64,000 nucleotides of DNA from Symsagittifera roscoffensis (taxonomy: Eukaryota; Xenacoelomorpha; Acoela; Convolutidae), in assembly GCF_963678635.1 (NCBI RefSeq), contig NC_087070.1, positions 16,247,840 to 16,311,839 on the forward strand, written 5' to 3'. Both the position numbers and the translations under genes were made by a program. This document shows positions 41,844-54,144 of the stretch, one piece after another (the stretch's first letter is position 1; every line of letters starts with the position of its first letter). The notes below the pieces were generated by a model. That model had not been told where the DNA came from. It saw only the letters and a program-made list of their open reading frames with translations, and searched no databases.

Positions 41844-44800
41844 TTCAATCGATTTTTAAGCTATTTTTCCCAGAAAATTCAGGTAATTTTAAGTAATTCG
41901 TTACTTGTTTTTCCTGCACTCAGTAAGTTATTCGGCCTAATAAACCACGTTTAGATAGTAATTCTAATTTGAAACCTCAAATTTTTGAGGGCAATCGAGT
42001 GGGGGTGAATATGGTTATAACTAATTAATGACAAGATATGCCTTTTGGTGGTGTTATACTAGTACCTGTAGTAACTTGAGGTTTTAATTTATCCATTTGT
42101 TGTAAAATAAACTAGGGATTGATTTGGTAGAATCGCTAATGGCGGTAATGGAGCACAGCATTAGAACTACAACATAGCTGCGTATAGCTTCAAGTTGGGT
42201 TGCGCCTTGGTTGTAGCTTGTTCATTCGAATTACCCAGTTGTCCCGGGGCTACTGAAATCCTGCTGTAAAACTTTTCCTGGTTAGTTAAGTCCGCAACTA
42301 GAATCTAAATCCTGAAACGTCAGAACTCGCAATTTACAATTTCACTGTTAAATCCTAACACGCTTGCGTTGGTCTATAGAGGAATACGCAGCCCCCTTTT
42401 TTTCTGCAGTGCTCTTGTTTTGGGAATTGTTTAGCGGCGGCTCAATTATTCTCAGGGATTTGTATCCTTACATTAATATCGGATAGCAGTTCAGTGCTAT
42501 ACTTGTATTGCGGTGTGGTTTGGGATTGGGGTGAGATTAGCCGCGAATGCCCGTCCGTGACAGTTAGTCGGTATAAATTGTGCGGCAAGTCTTTTCCAAA
42601 ATGGTATTAGTATATAATGTAATACTCTCAATATACGCTCAAGAAAGGTAACAGTTTTACAAAGACACTAGCATACCAATAAGCATACGACAGCTGAAAA
42701 AAAAACACAAGAGAATAGTTTAGTCACGACAGTAATTCCACATATTCACATATTAATGTGTATGTAAAGTAGGCTAATGTACTGCTGTATGAGTATTGAG
42801 TGTGTATGTCTGTGTGTATGGCAGCGGAATAACTTGATTCGAATCTTAGCCCAAATTGGCATGGACTTTGGGCAACTACAAGCGTATAGGCATGGAAGCA
42901 AAGAAGTAGGTTTATGAAGTGCTATTCCGTACAGAAGAGGGTATAAAGCAGGTAGAGCATATACGAGACAAGTAAATTCCGTATGTCTAAATGACCGATC
43001 TTTTCCCCTTCACATTGGGCTAAATCAGATTTGGTGGGGAATAGCCTGCCCTTTTGAAAGCTACAACTGCACACAATAAAGTAGGCTGGCTTTTATTGGG
43101 TAGGGTACGTCTATATGTAGGCACACAAGTAGTATATTATTGGGCAAAGGTGGTATAGTAGTATAAAGTATAGTGGCACTACAAATCAAGGCAGCCAAAA
43201 GGGTAGTGAGAAAATTATATTCTCTATGAAAAAGAAGAAGATTGGTTGCTTGGTCTCTTTGATAAAACGGGCAGCGGGCGCGGGATTCGAATCGGATTGA
43301 AATCTGAAGTACTGGCGGTTGAAAATTCCGTTGTTATCAACGCTACTTCTTTAAATTCTTTCAATGTCGTTTTTTGTCTCAAAGAGGCAGCTAGCTGAGC
43401 TAAAAAGAGGAAGCCTTTATTCAGTAAACTGTCAACTCTATATCAGCTGAATTATTCTGTCGTCTTTTTCAGGCGCGGCGGATTTTTAGCAGACGTTTTA
43501 AAAATAAGATAAGGACGTTTAAACATAAAAAAACTTGGCCAATGGTTAAATATAATACGAAATCAGGGGAAACGTGAAAGGAGTGATTGATTTAAAAAGA
43601 CGGCATAAAAAAATTGAAAATTGATATAGGAGAAATTCTTCGTTTTTGAACTTCCTTTTATTAAATTTCAGCTCTTTTTTCAATTTTCCTTTAACAAGTT
43701 TTCTTACACGCCCTCAACAATTCCAATTTGGTAATATGGTCTCAATTTGGCCAGAAATAGCACTTTTATTCAATTTTCTCTGTTTTTATTGACTCCTAAT
43801 TTTAGTAATAGTTTTTATCCAAGGTCATTAAATAAATATTAGTTTTGCGCCCGGGTAATTGAAATATGACTCAAAATAATGGCAATGAAATGCGGTGTTA
43901 TTTACTATTTTTTCAAGTATTCTTGAGGTTTGTCAACTTTTGTTTTAAAACAATAGCGAAAAGTAAGGTAATTGGGAGATCAAATCGTGGAAAATAGTAA
44001 CAAAAAAATAGAAGGAAACGAAGCGTCCAGTAATCCAGAAATGGTAAGAGTTGTCTTCTTATTACAATGATGATAAGAGATGGCGAGAGAAACAGTATAA
44101 ATTTATTCTAAGTGGCGGCCAAGCGTAGAATATGGAGGCAATAAAAGAGAAAAAAGTCGGAACAAAAAAGCAGCGATTCAATTCCCAAAACGAATCAAGT
44201 TTGAAGTTCAACACAGAAGAAGTAAAATAAGAAAAGACGCATGAAGAAAATGATGTCACAAGTGTCTGAATTGGCGAGGAGGCTAAAACAAGCGTCCAGT
44301 CTCTACAGTGTTCTGTGAATATCCCCCCTCTGAATTCGACCCCCCCTGTGATGATGCGAATTCGGTTTCCTAAATAGGAAGCAACCAGGAAATAATGAAT
44401 TAGTCAAGCGCTCTCCTGTCTGGTCCAACACTCTTACATTAAACACGGAACCACCAAAACAATAACTAAAATCACGTTCGACTATAGAAAAAAAAATTTT
44501 AGCCAAGTTTGATTATATAAAAAAATTAGGCGAATTTCACAATTAAAAAGATAATAGTCAAATTCAGCAATAAAAAGATCTAGTCAAACAGGTCAAAAAC
44601 AAAACGTATACAAATCACAAATCAGAAATCTGAGATAAAATTCAATCTGATTTTGCGGAAGCTTAACTTGAAATTACAAATGTTTTTTGAATGAATATGA
44701 ATACGTAATTTTGAACTCAATTCCGGAAGTTTCCCAAAATGTCAACTATTGAACTTTGTAGCTAAAATATGCACCGATTCAGGTAAACATTAATTAGTAA

Positions 44801-46494
44801 CGGTGTTCTGTGACGTATGCAGATTTGATTCAAAAAATTTACAATTGTAAGTCGACTTAGGATGGTAAGCTGCTAAATAAAGAGGCGAGCAAAAATACAA
44901 GAGGAATTTAAAAAAAGAAACGGTTTTCTAATTGGATACGGTTGAAAAAGTTACTCTTCTAAAATGGTTGAAACGCGCCATAAAAAAGCGGATAAAAAAG
45001 CGAGCAGATATTTCAGTGAACGAGTGCGCAATTATAGAAGCTTTAAGTCGACTTGAGACGAATTTTAAAAAGCGGTTTTGTTTGTAGCCTGAAGCTTTTT
45101 GCTGATAAAATGGCGCCGCAGCTAATTGAAAGAAAAAACGTTCGCTGTGAAAATCTGAACACCAAATGTAACAAAATAGCAGCAAAAATATAATCAATAT
45201 TCGGTTCTGAATTTAATTTTTTTTCTCCTTTTTTCTCAATTGGAAAATTCTCTTCTTTTTTTGCGATAAAAACGAGGCTTGTAGTTTGTTTTTAAAAAGA
45301 TTAGAAATACCACACGTTTGAATTGCTCAGACAATCTTATATCAGCAAAATTTCTTTCATTTGCTTAAAATTCAAACAAAATACCATTTTAAATTTACAC
45401 TTACCAACCAAATTGAAAATTATTTTTCAATCAAAAAGAAAAACGTGGCTCTCAATAAATGATTGATACGAACCGAGAAAAATGCTCGTTTTGCTTTGTT
45501 TTGACAACTGACTTTAAACGATTGATGTATGCGTAATCAGAACAACTTCCTAGCTTAAAAAGAAGTGGTTGAAAATTTGCTTAAAATTCGATTAAAAAGG
45601 AAGAAATGCAAATAAGTTTTTTTTGTCACTCAAACTAGAATTCTAATTTATAAACTAACAGAAAAAATAAAGCACTTATTATTCATGTGGGCAGTTAATT
45701 TCATTTTTCAAATGTAATTTAAATAACAGGTATATGACAGGTGTAAATCCAGGACTTTCTCGAAGGGAGGGGGTTCTGTCAACCTTTTTTTGGTTGGCCA
45801 ATTTGTTGTTCCGAGCACTCTCGAAACTTTGAAACTTCATAAAGACTTTGTTTCGCCAAAACTTTCTGTTTTGGGTCTTTTTTAAATTGTTTTGTACTAA
45901 AATTTGCGCTTCCCGTTAGTGAATATGGCGCCAAATTTGAAAGTTTTTGAGTTAATAATAAAAAATGGATGTTGTAAAATATTACCAATAGGGGACCCTT
46001 TGGGTCACCAAGGTTTGCATGCGCAAGTAAAAAAAGCTTCCTCTCCCTCTACCTCTCCAAAACAAACGCGAATTTTATCTGCTGGTGTAGTTATAACAAT
46101 TCATTGGAAATTATATCAGGTCTTAATGCAGTTACAAAAAGCTCCAGTATCATTCCAAATCAGTTTCACTTGAATTAATTGATCATCAATCTATCATTTT
46201 TAAGGTGTTCTTAAATGAAATTTTGCCCTCCGAAAATGCTACAAATTGTCTCTTGACTCATTATGGCAACAAATACCTTGCAAAAGTTCAATATCAGAGC
46301 AAATGCTTTGGGAGAATTCATCATTCTTTTGTCCGACTTAAGAAAAACGTGCGCAAGTTATCGCTGACTGTAATTCATGCTCAATTTAAATAGTTTTATC
46401 TAGCATAAAACTTCCGAAAATGATAATAGTATGAAACGCACTAACCTTGCAATTCAAAATGAATCTCTTTATTAGTATGCATTAACAAATGGAC

Positions 46495-46555
46495 CGAGTT
46501 AACATCCTCCCCCGCAAACCAAGGGGGAGGGGGAGGATGTTAACTTGGTTCTAAG
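46495..46555. repeat. Second member of the C-rich/G-rich hairpin family
   Basis: The arm GAGTTAACATCCTCCCCC and its near-complement ending GGAGGATGTTAACTTGG are separated by ~12 bases. Flanking sequence to 46590 is the reverse complement of the sequence left of the hairpin at 35295 (around 35265-35300), so both loci derive from one longer repeat. Confidence 0.7.
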
Positions 46556-46664
46556 TGAGAATTTTCAGCCAATCAGAATTGAGCATTTTACGCAGCTTAG
46601 CAAACTTACTCTGAATTAAATGCTGATGTGGAAAATATTATCTTGGTCTCAAAATGACGGAGAA

Positions 46665-46686
46665 GGGGGGGGGGGAGGGGGGGGGG
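46665..46686 (+). repeat. G11-A-G10 run
   Basis: Two G tracts interrupted by a single A, with strong potential for a quadruplex or replication slippage. They lie beside GTGATGTAAACGTTAA, a degraded form of the arm of the hairpin family. Confidence 0.9.
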
Positions 46687-49600
46687 TGATGTAAACGTTA
46701 AATTGATCCACCGAAATTTCAAAAAAATTTTGTCCGGGCTACAATTTTATAAATTAATTCATTTTTTTTTCTTTGATATATAAAATTTTACTTTTATTTT
46801 ACTTTTTAGACTATATAACAATTTTTGAAACAAGAAAAATTTTCTAGCTATATATTTTTTCAAGTTTGTGTAATTATTAATTTAGCTTCAAATTTTGAGC
46901 AGAAATTTACGCTCTAGAAAAACCTCAGTGACACACCCGCACCGAGCACCCATGGATAAAAACCGATTTTTATTTTAAAACAGTTCTGTGTAAGATTCCA
47001 AAAAAGTATAATCCCTTATAAATGGATTATAAAACATTATAAATGAATTATAATTTTATCCCTTTCTCTTTTGTGACTATAACAATTTTAATGAATTATA
47101 ATCATTGAATTGGATTTTTTGGAAAATCATTCTTAAAACCTGCCTGTTTGTTTTAAACTATTTTCATTTGCTGTTGAAATGAGTTGCTTTCGATTACGTT
47201 TTTATACTTTCTACATTTGATTTTCTTGTTAATATTTTTCATTTTTTATCCACGGCGATTTGAAAAAATTTGATCGATGCAGACTTTCAAAAAAGCAGAA
47301 AAATTTTGTAGAAAAAATTTTACAAAAGTTACTGTTGTTTTTGAAAAGTTGTTTAAATCTCCATGATAAAAAATGAAAATTATTAACAAAAAAACCAATT
47401 GAAAAAAAATTTTCAGCTTCTCGCTTTTTGCAAGGTTTAGTTAACCTCTTCTTTCTCAAAAATGTGTACTTTTTGGGCGCCAAATGTGTATTCAGAAAAC
47501 TAAATCAGAATTGGTCAACTTAAAATATCCGTAATCCGCTAGCGTCCACCCCAAAATCCGTTTCTTAAGTAGAAAAATTGTATATAGTTCATTTTGGTTA
47601 ATTAGAGACATATCACAGAAATTCTTGCATAAATTTTTGGAAAATACTTGCAAAGTAACAAAACGTTTTGAGGCTTAAAAAGATAATATCATGAATTATA
47701 TTGAATTTTAAAAGAGAGTTGGCTGTTTTCCAAAAACTTTGTATATAATGGATTCTCTTGGCAAAAAAAAAATCAATTTCAGTGCCAAAATTAAAGAATT
47801 ACATTCAATTGTATCACAATATTTTGATTTTTTGATTTTTTTGTCTGAAAACTTAGATAACATTGACTGTATAATCGTTTTCTTTGTCTTATATTTCCAT
47901 CTGTAATCTTTTATAGTGGTTTTTATTTCATCGGAAATCTAATATAAATGATTATTTTTTAAAATATGAGATGATTTTTAAAATGCACCTGTATATTTAA
48001 GAAACATTCTTTCCGAAAATCCATAAAATTTTATCCTAATTGGACATTATAATCGCTTATTGAAATCGTTCAATGATATAAATTGGCAAAAAATTATCTT
48101 TCAATCCAATTTTAATCTTCTTGCCATTGTCTTAAGAATTTTTTAAAACTTGAGATAACTATTAAGATAAGCAAATTTGAAAATAATTTGTGAGAAAATA
48201 TTACAGAAACGAAAAAAAAATCACAAAGAAAAATTTTTCAATTTGATTCTCAGTTTTTTGAAATTTTGAAGTTTTTGATTCCAAAAAAACGCTAAAATAC
48301 TCAAAAAACCTTTTTTTAATTGGGCATAACTACGTTTCTACCTTTTAATTTTGTGTGGAAAAACAAAGAAAAAAGAAAAAAACATGAATACAAAGTTCTT
48401 CCCCATTTTTTCAAATGGTTGGAACAAAAATATTTTTGGCAAAATTTATAAACCTTGCTGAAAATTGGCAATACGCTTACATTAACGTCCAACTAAAATA
48501 GCTATTTTTGGAAAATAAAAACTTTTAGAGAGTGAAACATTTTAGAGAGACATAATGAAAGCGCAACGTTGCCATCAATATTTTTGCGGATTCCTTTGAT
48601 TCGTCATTCAAAACAAAACCGAGGTACTTAATTTCAGATGCTACAGTCTTGAATCAAATTATCAAAACAAAATGAACAAAGCTTAAAAACTCCTAAGCAT
48701 TTTTTTAATAAATTGGGTTAAGATTAGATAAAAGGAGAAAAGTTACCAGAATTATTACAAAGCATTAAATTTTGCACGAATCGAAACCAAAAATTTATCC
48801 AAAAAATATGCCATTTTGGCTTTTTTAATTTAATTAAGAATTATGCTGAAAGTGCCAAACTAGCTGATGAGAAAGTTAAATCATAAGTAGCTTCTCGCAC
48901 AAACCAACAAATTATAGTAAAAAAAATTTGAAAGCCTTAACTTTCTATATTTTTGAGACTTCCTTGGATATAACTTTCTCATCATTTTTTTAATTGTTTC
49001 AGATTTTTTTTTAATTATTAAAAGACAAATAGGCCTATTTTTGGGTAAAAATTTGGGTAAGAATTTCGGGGAAAATGTTCTTTTTTTTCTGGTGAAGTTC
49101 TAAGCAACTTATGTTCTGCTCACTTTTTGTCTTGTCCTATTAAACTTTGAGAGCAACGCGTTCGATGTTTTAGTTTTTATTCGTTTTGTACGGATAATTT
49201 AAATCAGCACTGTTCAATCGGCGCAGTAATTTGACAAGTATATTAAAGTTGTTACGAATTGTAATTTTTCCTATGTAAGGCTGTTTTGGATGATTTTCTA
49301 AATCTCATGCAAAAAAAACTATTCCATACAGATTGGAAAAGCGATCAAACAAATCAAAGGTTTTAGAACAAGAAAGTTTTTCATTACTTCGTTATCGAAA
49401 ACGTTATCATGAAAGAATATTCCAGAAAAAATCCTTCTGTTTGGGATATGATGATGTAATTTTTTTCAAATTTTTGCCATAAGTTCACCAAAAATTGGAA
49501 TGATCAGCGTCGAGATTGAACGCGAGTTCTACCGTAAATGTTTACTATAGGACCCGAGACGAGTTGCTCGACTTCTTTTTCGACTTTGAAAATTGAGCAA

Positions 49601-49759
49601 ATGCAGTTTTGCCACTGAATTCCGCGTCGAGAAGCAATTTATAGTCAAGCAAAAAGTGAAAACAAACTCAATTTTGGTCATAAAGTTCAAAAAATAGGTA
49701 GAGAAAGTCAAAACATACCCAATTTTGGTCGAGAAAGTCAAAACATAGGTCGAAAAAAG

Positions 49760-50000
49760 TCAAAACATACCCATTTTGAACGAAAAATCAAAACATAGGG
49801 CAAGCACAGTCGAAACATAGATTGAGCACGATCGAAACATACCCAATTTTGATCTAGAAAGTCTTAACATAGGTTGAGCACAGTCGAAACATAGGTTGAG
49901 CACAGTCGAAACGTATGTCGAGCACAGTCGAGAAATAAGTCGAGCACAGTCGAAACATAGGCCGAGCACAATCGAAAAATAGGTGGAGCACAGTCGAAGC
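49760..50000 (+). repeat. 23-bp tandem repeats, unit A only
   Basis: About ten imperfect copies of a GTCGAAACATAGGTTGAGCACA-like unit, sharing the GTCGAAACATA core with the neighbouring 188-bp satellite. Absent from units B and C. Confidence 0.85.
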
Positions 50001-50039
50001 AAAGAAAAAAAATTAGATGATAACAGACTCAACTGAAAA

Positions 50040-50800
50040 TATCGAAACGTATTGAGAAATTCGAAACGTATCTATGCGGGGCCGAAAAAAAACAAAATTT
50101 CAGATTTTCAAAAATTGTCGGTCGAAAAAGTCGAGAAAGTGGAAACATACCCAGTTTGGTCCAGAAAGTCGAAACATCTATGCGGCGTCAAAAAATCAAA
50201 TTTTTAAAAATTGTCGGTCGAGAAAGTCGAAACACATCAATTTTTGGTCGGGAAAGTCAAATTGTATGTATCTATGCGGGGTCAATTAACCAAATTTTCA
50301 AATTTTTGAAAAATTTGGTCGAGAAAGTGGAAACATACCCAGTTTGGTCCAGAAAGTCGAAACATCTATGCGGCTTCAAAAAATCAAATTTTTAAAAATT
50401 GTCGGTCGAGAAAGTCGAAACACATCAATTTTTGGTCGGGAAAGTCGAATTGTATGTGTCTGTGCGGGGTCGATTAACCAAATTTTCCAATTTTTAAAAA
50501 TTGTCGGTCGAGAAAGTGGAAACATACCCAATTTGGTCCAGAAAGTCGAAACATCTATGCGGGGTCGAAAAACCAAATTTCTAAAAATTTTCGGTCGAGA
50601 AAGTCGAAACCTATCGACTTTTGGCCGAGAAATTCGAAACATATCTATCCGGGATCGAACAGAGAAAAGTTTGAAAATGCCGGTCGAGAAAGTCGAAACA
50701 TATCTGAACTGGTTCGAACAAAGTCGAACACTTTTATTGTTGGGTCAAGAAACTCGAAACATACCAAAGTTTGGTCAGAAAGTCGGGACATAAATCGAGA
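50040..50800 (+). repeat. 188-189 bp satellite block in unit A
   Basis: The phrase GGAAACATACCCA occurs at 50141, 50329 and 50518, giving periods of 188 and 189 bp. Each period has a GTCGGTCGAGAAAGT core and a CTATGCGG phrase twice, which suggests a ~90-bp ancestral unit. Open frames of up to 149 codons cross the block because the period is close to a multiple of three; I do not regard them as genes. Confidence 0.9.
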
Positions 50801-51449
50801 GCACCTCAACCCGGGGACGAAAACCCAACGAAACCAGATACAAAATCAAAGCGCAACCCGATCAAGCAACATTATTATACAGTTCATAGCTTTCATGGTT
50901 TAAAGCATGCATTTAAATCTTCAAGAATATCTATACTCAACTTACTAATCATGAATTATTTACTAATTCTTATACTCTGATACCGAATTTCAAGTCAAAC
51001 CACTCCACTGAAAGACTTAAATAAAGTTGGTCTAAAGATTAACCTCCCAAACTGGAAATTATATGACAACGATGCTCCAATGGAATCGCACATTCACTTT
51101 TTACCTGACCTCTTTGATTAGTGTAACTAAGATCGTTTTAGGGAAATTTAATCCCGTCAGACTAATAAAATGAAGAAAAAGACTAAGAAATTTTGATGGA
51201 ATAAGGAGTTGCGTGAATCTATTCAGCTGTCAGAATAGATTCAGCTGACAGCGTGTCAGATTTTGTATTTAGCCAGACTCACTTCTATAGGTTTTTCTAT
51301 AGCACGATAGATTTTTTCATCTTTCGATTGTCGATCGCGCCTAGATTGAAACAACCCAAGTCAACGATATTTCAATGTTTTGCTAAAATATACAATTTCT
51401 GAAATTTCTACAGTTTCTATGATGCAGCCATAACAATAACCATAAATAG

Positions 51450-51665
51450 CCATCAAGAGAGCCACAAAAGAGAGCCCATATTAGCTGTAGATATAGAGGA
51501 AATTCTGGTATAAAACGCGGCGAAAAGTTTGTGAAAGTCCAAGTAGCAGTCTGCCCAGCCAAATACGCTCTCTGTACAGCATGTTATTTCGAAAGTCATT
51601 ATACAACAAAATTTAAAATTCAGAAGGAAAAAAATGTAAGTCTGATCAAAAACCAAGTAAATTGA
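51450..51665 (+). pseudogene. piggyBac-type transposase C-terminal fragment, unit A (no ATG)
   Basis: The frame is open from after TAG 51447-51449 to TGA 51663-51665. The segment around SCRYRGNSGIKRG then VAVCPAKYALCTACYF with a final SHYTT has the spacing of the cysteine-rich zinc-binding tail of piggyBac-like transposases, although the second Cys of the first pair is Arg. The protein frame is conserved in units B and C with very few changes. No catalytic-domain sequence is seen upstream, so it is a 5'-truncated remnant or a co-opted fragment. Confidence 0.5.
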
Positions 51666-53940
51666 AATTTTTTTTTGAAAAATTTTTTTTTTTGAAAAAA
51701 AAACTAATTTCATCGGATCGACTTTTTCTAAAAAACCATGTATGTAAAAAGCTTCGTGTCGTAACTAAAGCATGGTCATAATTGTCATAACAACAGTTAT
51801 TCAACATCGAACATGACAACATTATTTGTAGAAGAGGGAAAACAACTAAAGAAACTGCTAAACAATGGATTGGGAAAAGAAAATTTTGCGCATATGAACA
51901 TTAAAGTGGATTTGAATAGCTCACAAGAAAAATGTACTTCACAAACTATAAATCGGAAAATAAAAAAAAACCACCAGTAACAAAGACAATAAAAAAATTT
52001 TCGAACACTTCTTGCAGGTATTTTGCTTGCAAATAGGCCTATATACTGTAGCTACGCTATCGTTGGTTGCAGAAAATCGTGAAACAATGAAAACAAACTT
52101 GATTATACTTTAAACCCTCAAAAAAAGTTACTGATACAAAAAAATTTATGCAGAACAACATATCTAAGTGCGTTCAACTTTGGCATTGTAGCAAAATTAC
52201 TTGAATCACACAAAGGAATTATTAAAAGTCATTTAATCTCAACAATATCGTAGACTATTTGCTCAAGCAGAACAACGAATCTCAAGAAATGTAACATAAT
52301 GTAGGCAAGAGAATACACTTGAATTCATCATGAGTATTTAGCGTAGGATCAAAACAAACAGCCCTTACTTCTGGCATACAAGTAGAGATACATCACAAGT
52401 CTCCGTAGAACAACGAAAACTGGAACAATTCAAACGCTTAAGTTTTTTGAGCACTTTACACTCCAATTAGACTTACAAGGTAATTATTTCGAAATTGACC
52501 CGAATTTTTTTCAAAAAGATTTTGACCAATAGAAGAAAAAACACAGTATGTCGATTAAACGAATTCGAATTGACTTTACCATAGTAAAAATGTCTGATCA
52601 AAATCATATTTATAGTTGCGTATACATCCTGAAGATAAACAATTGAAGTAATAAGACAACTAAAATATGGCACAAAAAGAACAATCAAATAAAACAGATA
52701 TCAGTAGAAAAAAAATTGCAATTAAGATACTATACAAAAGTGCAGGCTGTTTTTTCAGCCAGAAATCTGCTATATTGGTAGAGTATTAGAAAAAATGGAA
52801 GAAAATTAAATGTTTTTTTTCTAAATTCTTATCACCCAAAAAACATAATTCGCAAACAGTGATCCTTTTTCAAAAATTATTCTTAAAACCTGCTTGTTTA
52901 TTTTAAACTATATTCATTTGCTGTTTAAATTTGTTGCTTTCGATTAAGTTTTTATACCTTCAAAATTTGATTTTCTTGTTAATATTTTTCATTTTTTATC
53001 CACGGCGATTTGAAAAACTCTGATTGTTGCAGATTTTCAAAAAAAGCTGAAAAATTTTGTAGAAAAATTTTTACAAAAAGTTACTGTTGTTTTTGAAAAG
53101 TTTTTTGAACCGCCATTAGATAAAAAACGAAAAATATTAACAAAAAAATCAATTGAAGTAAAAATTTCAGCTTCTCGCTTTTTGCAAGGTTTAGTTAACC
53201 TCTTCTTTCTCAAAAATATGTACTTTTTGGGCGGCAAAGGTGTCTTCAGAAAACTAAATTAGAATTGGTCAACTTAAAATATCCGTAATCCGCTAGTCTC
53301 TACCCCAAAATCCGTTTCTTAAGTAGAAAAAGTGTAAATAGTTTATTTTGGTTAATTAGAGACATATCACAGACATTCTTGCATAAATTTTTGGAAATTA
53401 CTTGCAAAGTAACAAAACGTTTTGAGGCTTAAAAAGATAATATAATGGATTATATTGAATTTTAAAAGAGAGTTGGCTGTTTTCCAAAAACTTTGTATAT
53501 TATGGATTCTCTTGGCAAAAAAAATCAATTTCAGTGCCAAAATTAAAGAATTACATTCAATTGTATCACAATACTTAGATTTTTTGATTTTTTTGTCCGA
53601 AAACTGAGATAACAGTGACTGTATAATCGTTTTCTTTGTCTTATATTTCCATCTGTAATCTTTTATAGTGGTTTTTATTTCATCGTAAATCTAATATAAA
53701 TGAATATTTTTTTAAAATATGAGATCATTTTTAAAATACACCTGTTTATTCAGGAAACATTCTTTCCGAAAATCCATAAAACTTGATCACAATTGGACAT
53801 TATAATCGCTAATTGAAATCGTTCAATAATATAAATTGGCAAAAAAATATCTTTCAAGCCAATGTTAGTTAAAATTTGCTCACTTACTATTGATTCATTT
53901 CTACGGACCATAATAAGTCTAAAAAACCAACTAGCATCAA

Positions 53941-54144
53941 TTAAAGTCCAGTGCGATAAAACTTTTGAGAAGAGAGCGCCTCAAAATGCAATTTACCCTC
54001 CAAAATGGTTTTGGGTTTCAATGAATTGGCTGCAGCAATAAATTTATATAAATGATCTTCTTTAGCGTTTCGGCATTGATTGCAAAACCTGAAACGAAAA
54101 ACAGAAAGTTGATATAAAATGTTATGGAAACTGCCCCTTTTCAA
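53941..54144 (-). CDS. Exon-like minus-strand frame, unit B (67 codons)
   Basis: The frame ends with a stop at 53941-53943. An acceptor-like sequence (pyrimidine-rich, TTTCAG on the minus strand) would place an exon start at 54088, giving 48 residues that begin with FCNQCRNAKED and end KFYRTGL. It is repeated in unit C (59482-59685) with a single residue change (Lys to Glu) by eye. The segment is missing from unit A. It could be the last exon of an unrecognised gene or a chance frame in a young duplication. I recognise no family. Confidence 0.3.
   Translation of the reverse strand: MKRGSFHNILYQLSVFRFRFCNQCRNAKEDHLYKFIAAANSLKPKTILEGKLHFEALSSQKFYRTGL

Larger units (their letters stand above)
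41844..47118. other. Gene-poor stretch upstream of the antiporter exon
   Basis: No gene is supported. 41844-44000 is moderately richer in G+C and would hold the antiporter 5' untranslated region and promoter, but no site is convincing. A weak tRNA-like promoter pair lies on the minus strand near 43270-43410. At 46495-46555 there is a hairpin of the CATCCTCCCCC family, and at 46665-46686 an uninterrupted G11-A-G10 run. Confidence 0.5.
47119..52868 (+). repeat. Tandem macro-repeat, unit A (~5.75 kb)
   Basis: The phrase TTCTTAAAACCTGC recurs at 47130, 52880 and 58456, and sequence between these points is collinear, defining three head-to-tail units. Unit A is the most diverged. It has a private segment at about 49376-50010 that includes 23-bp repeats, lacks a ~460-bp segment present in B and C, and has ~270 bp extra around 51200-51466. 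No intact gene is recognised. Confidence 0.9.

Noticed and set aside
43270..43410. tRNA gene or tRNA-derived SINE on the minus strand (TAGCTCAG-like A box and GATTCGAATCC-like B box)
   Set aside because: The boxes are ~100 bases apart and I could not fold a cloverleaf: the T-arm stem does not pair. At best a very decayed SINE.
50344..50793. 149-codon frame across the satellite block (also 56164-56613)
   Set aside because: It follows the 188-189 bp repeat period, which is close to a multiple of three, so open frames arise by repetition. The protein is itself just repeats of the satellite translation.
51190..51260. Weak resemblance of unit A (GACTAAGAA...GTGAATCTATTC) to part of the retroelement LTR
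   Set aside because: Short and interrupted by its own small inverted repeat (CTGTCAG/CTGACAG). Similarity is too limited to claim an LTR.
51830..51990. Open frame beginning MTTLFVEEGKQLKKLL in unit A, repeated in B and C
   Set aside because: B and C have GTG instead of ATG, the frame is under 60 codons from the ATG, and residue changes are not clearly conservative.
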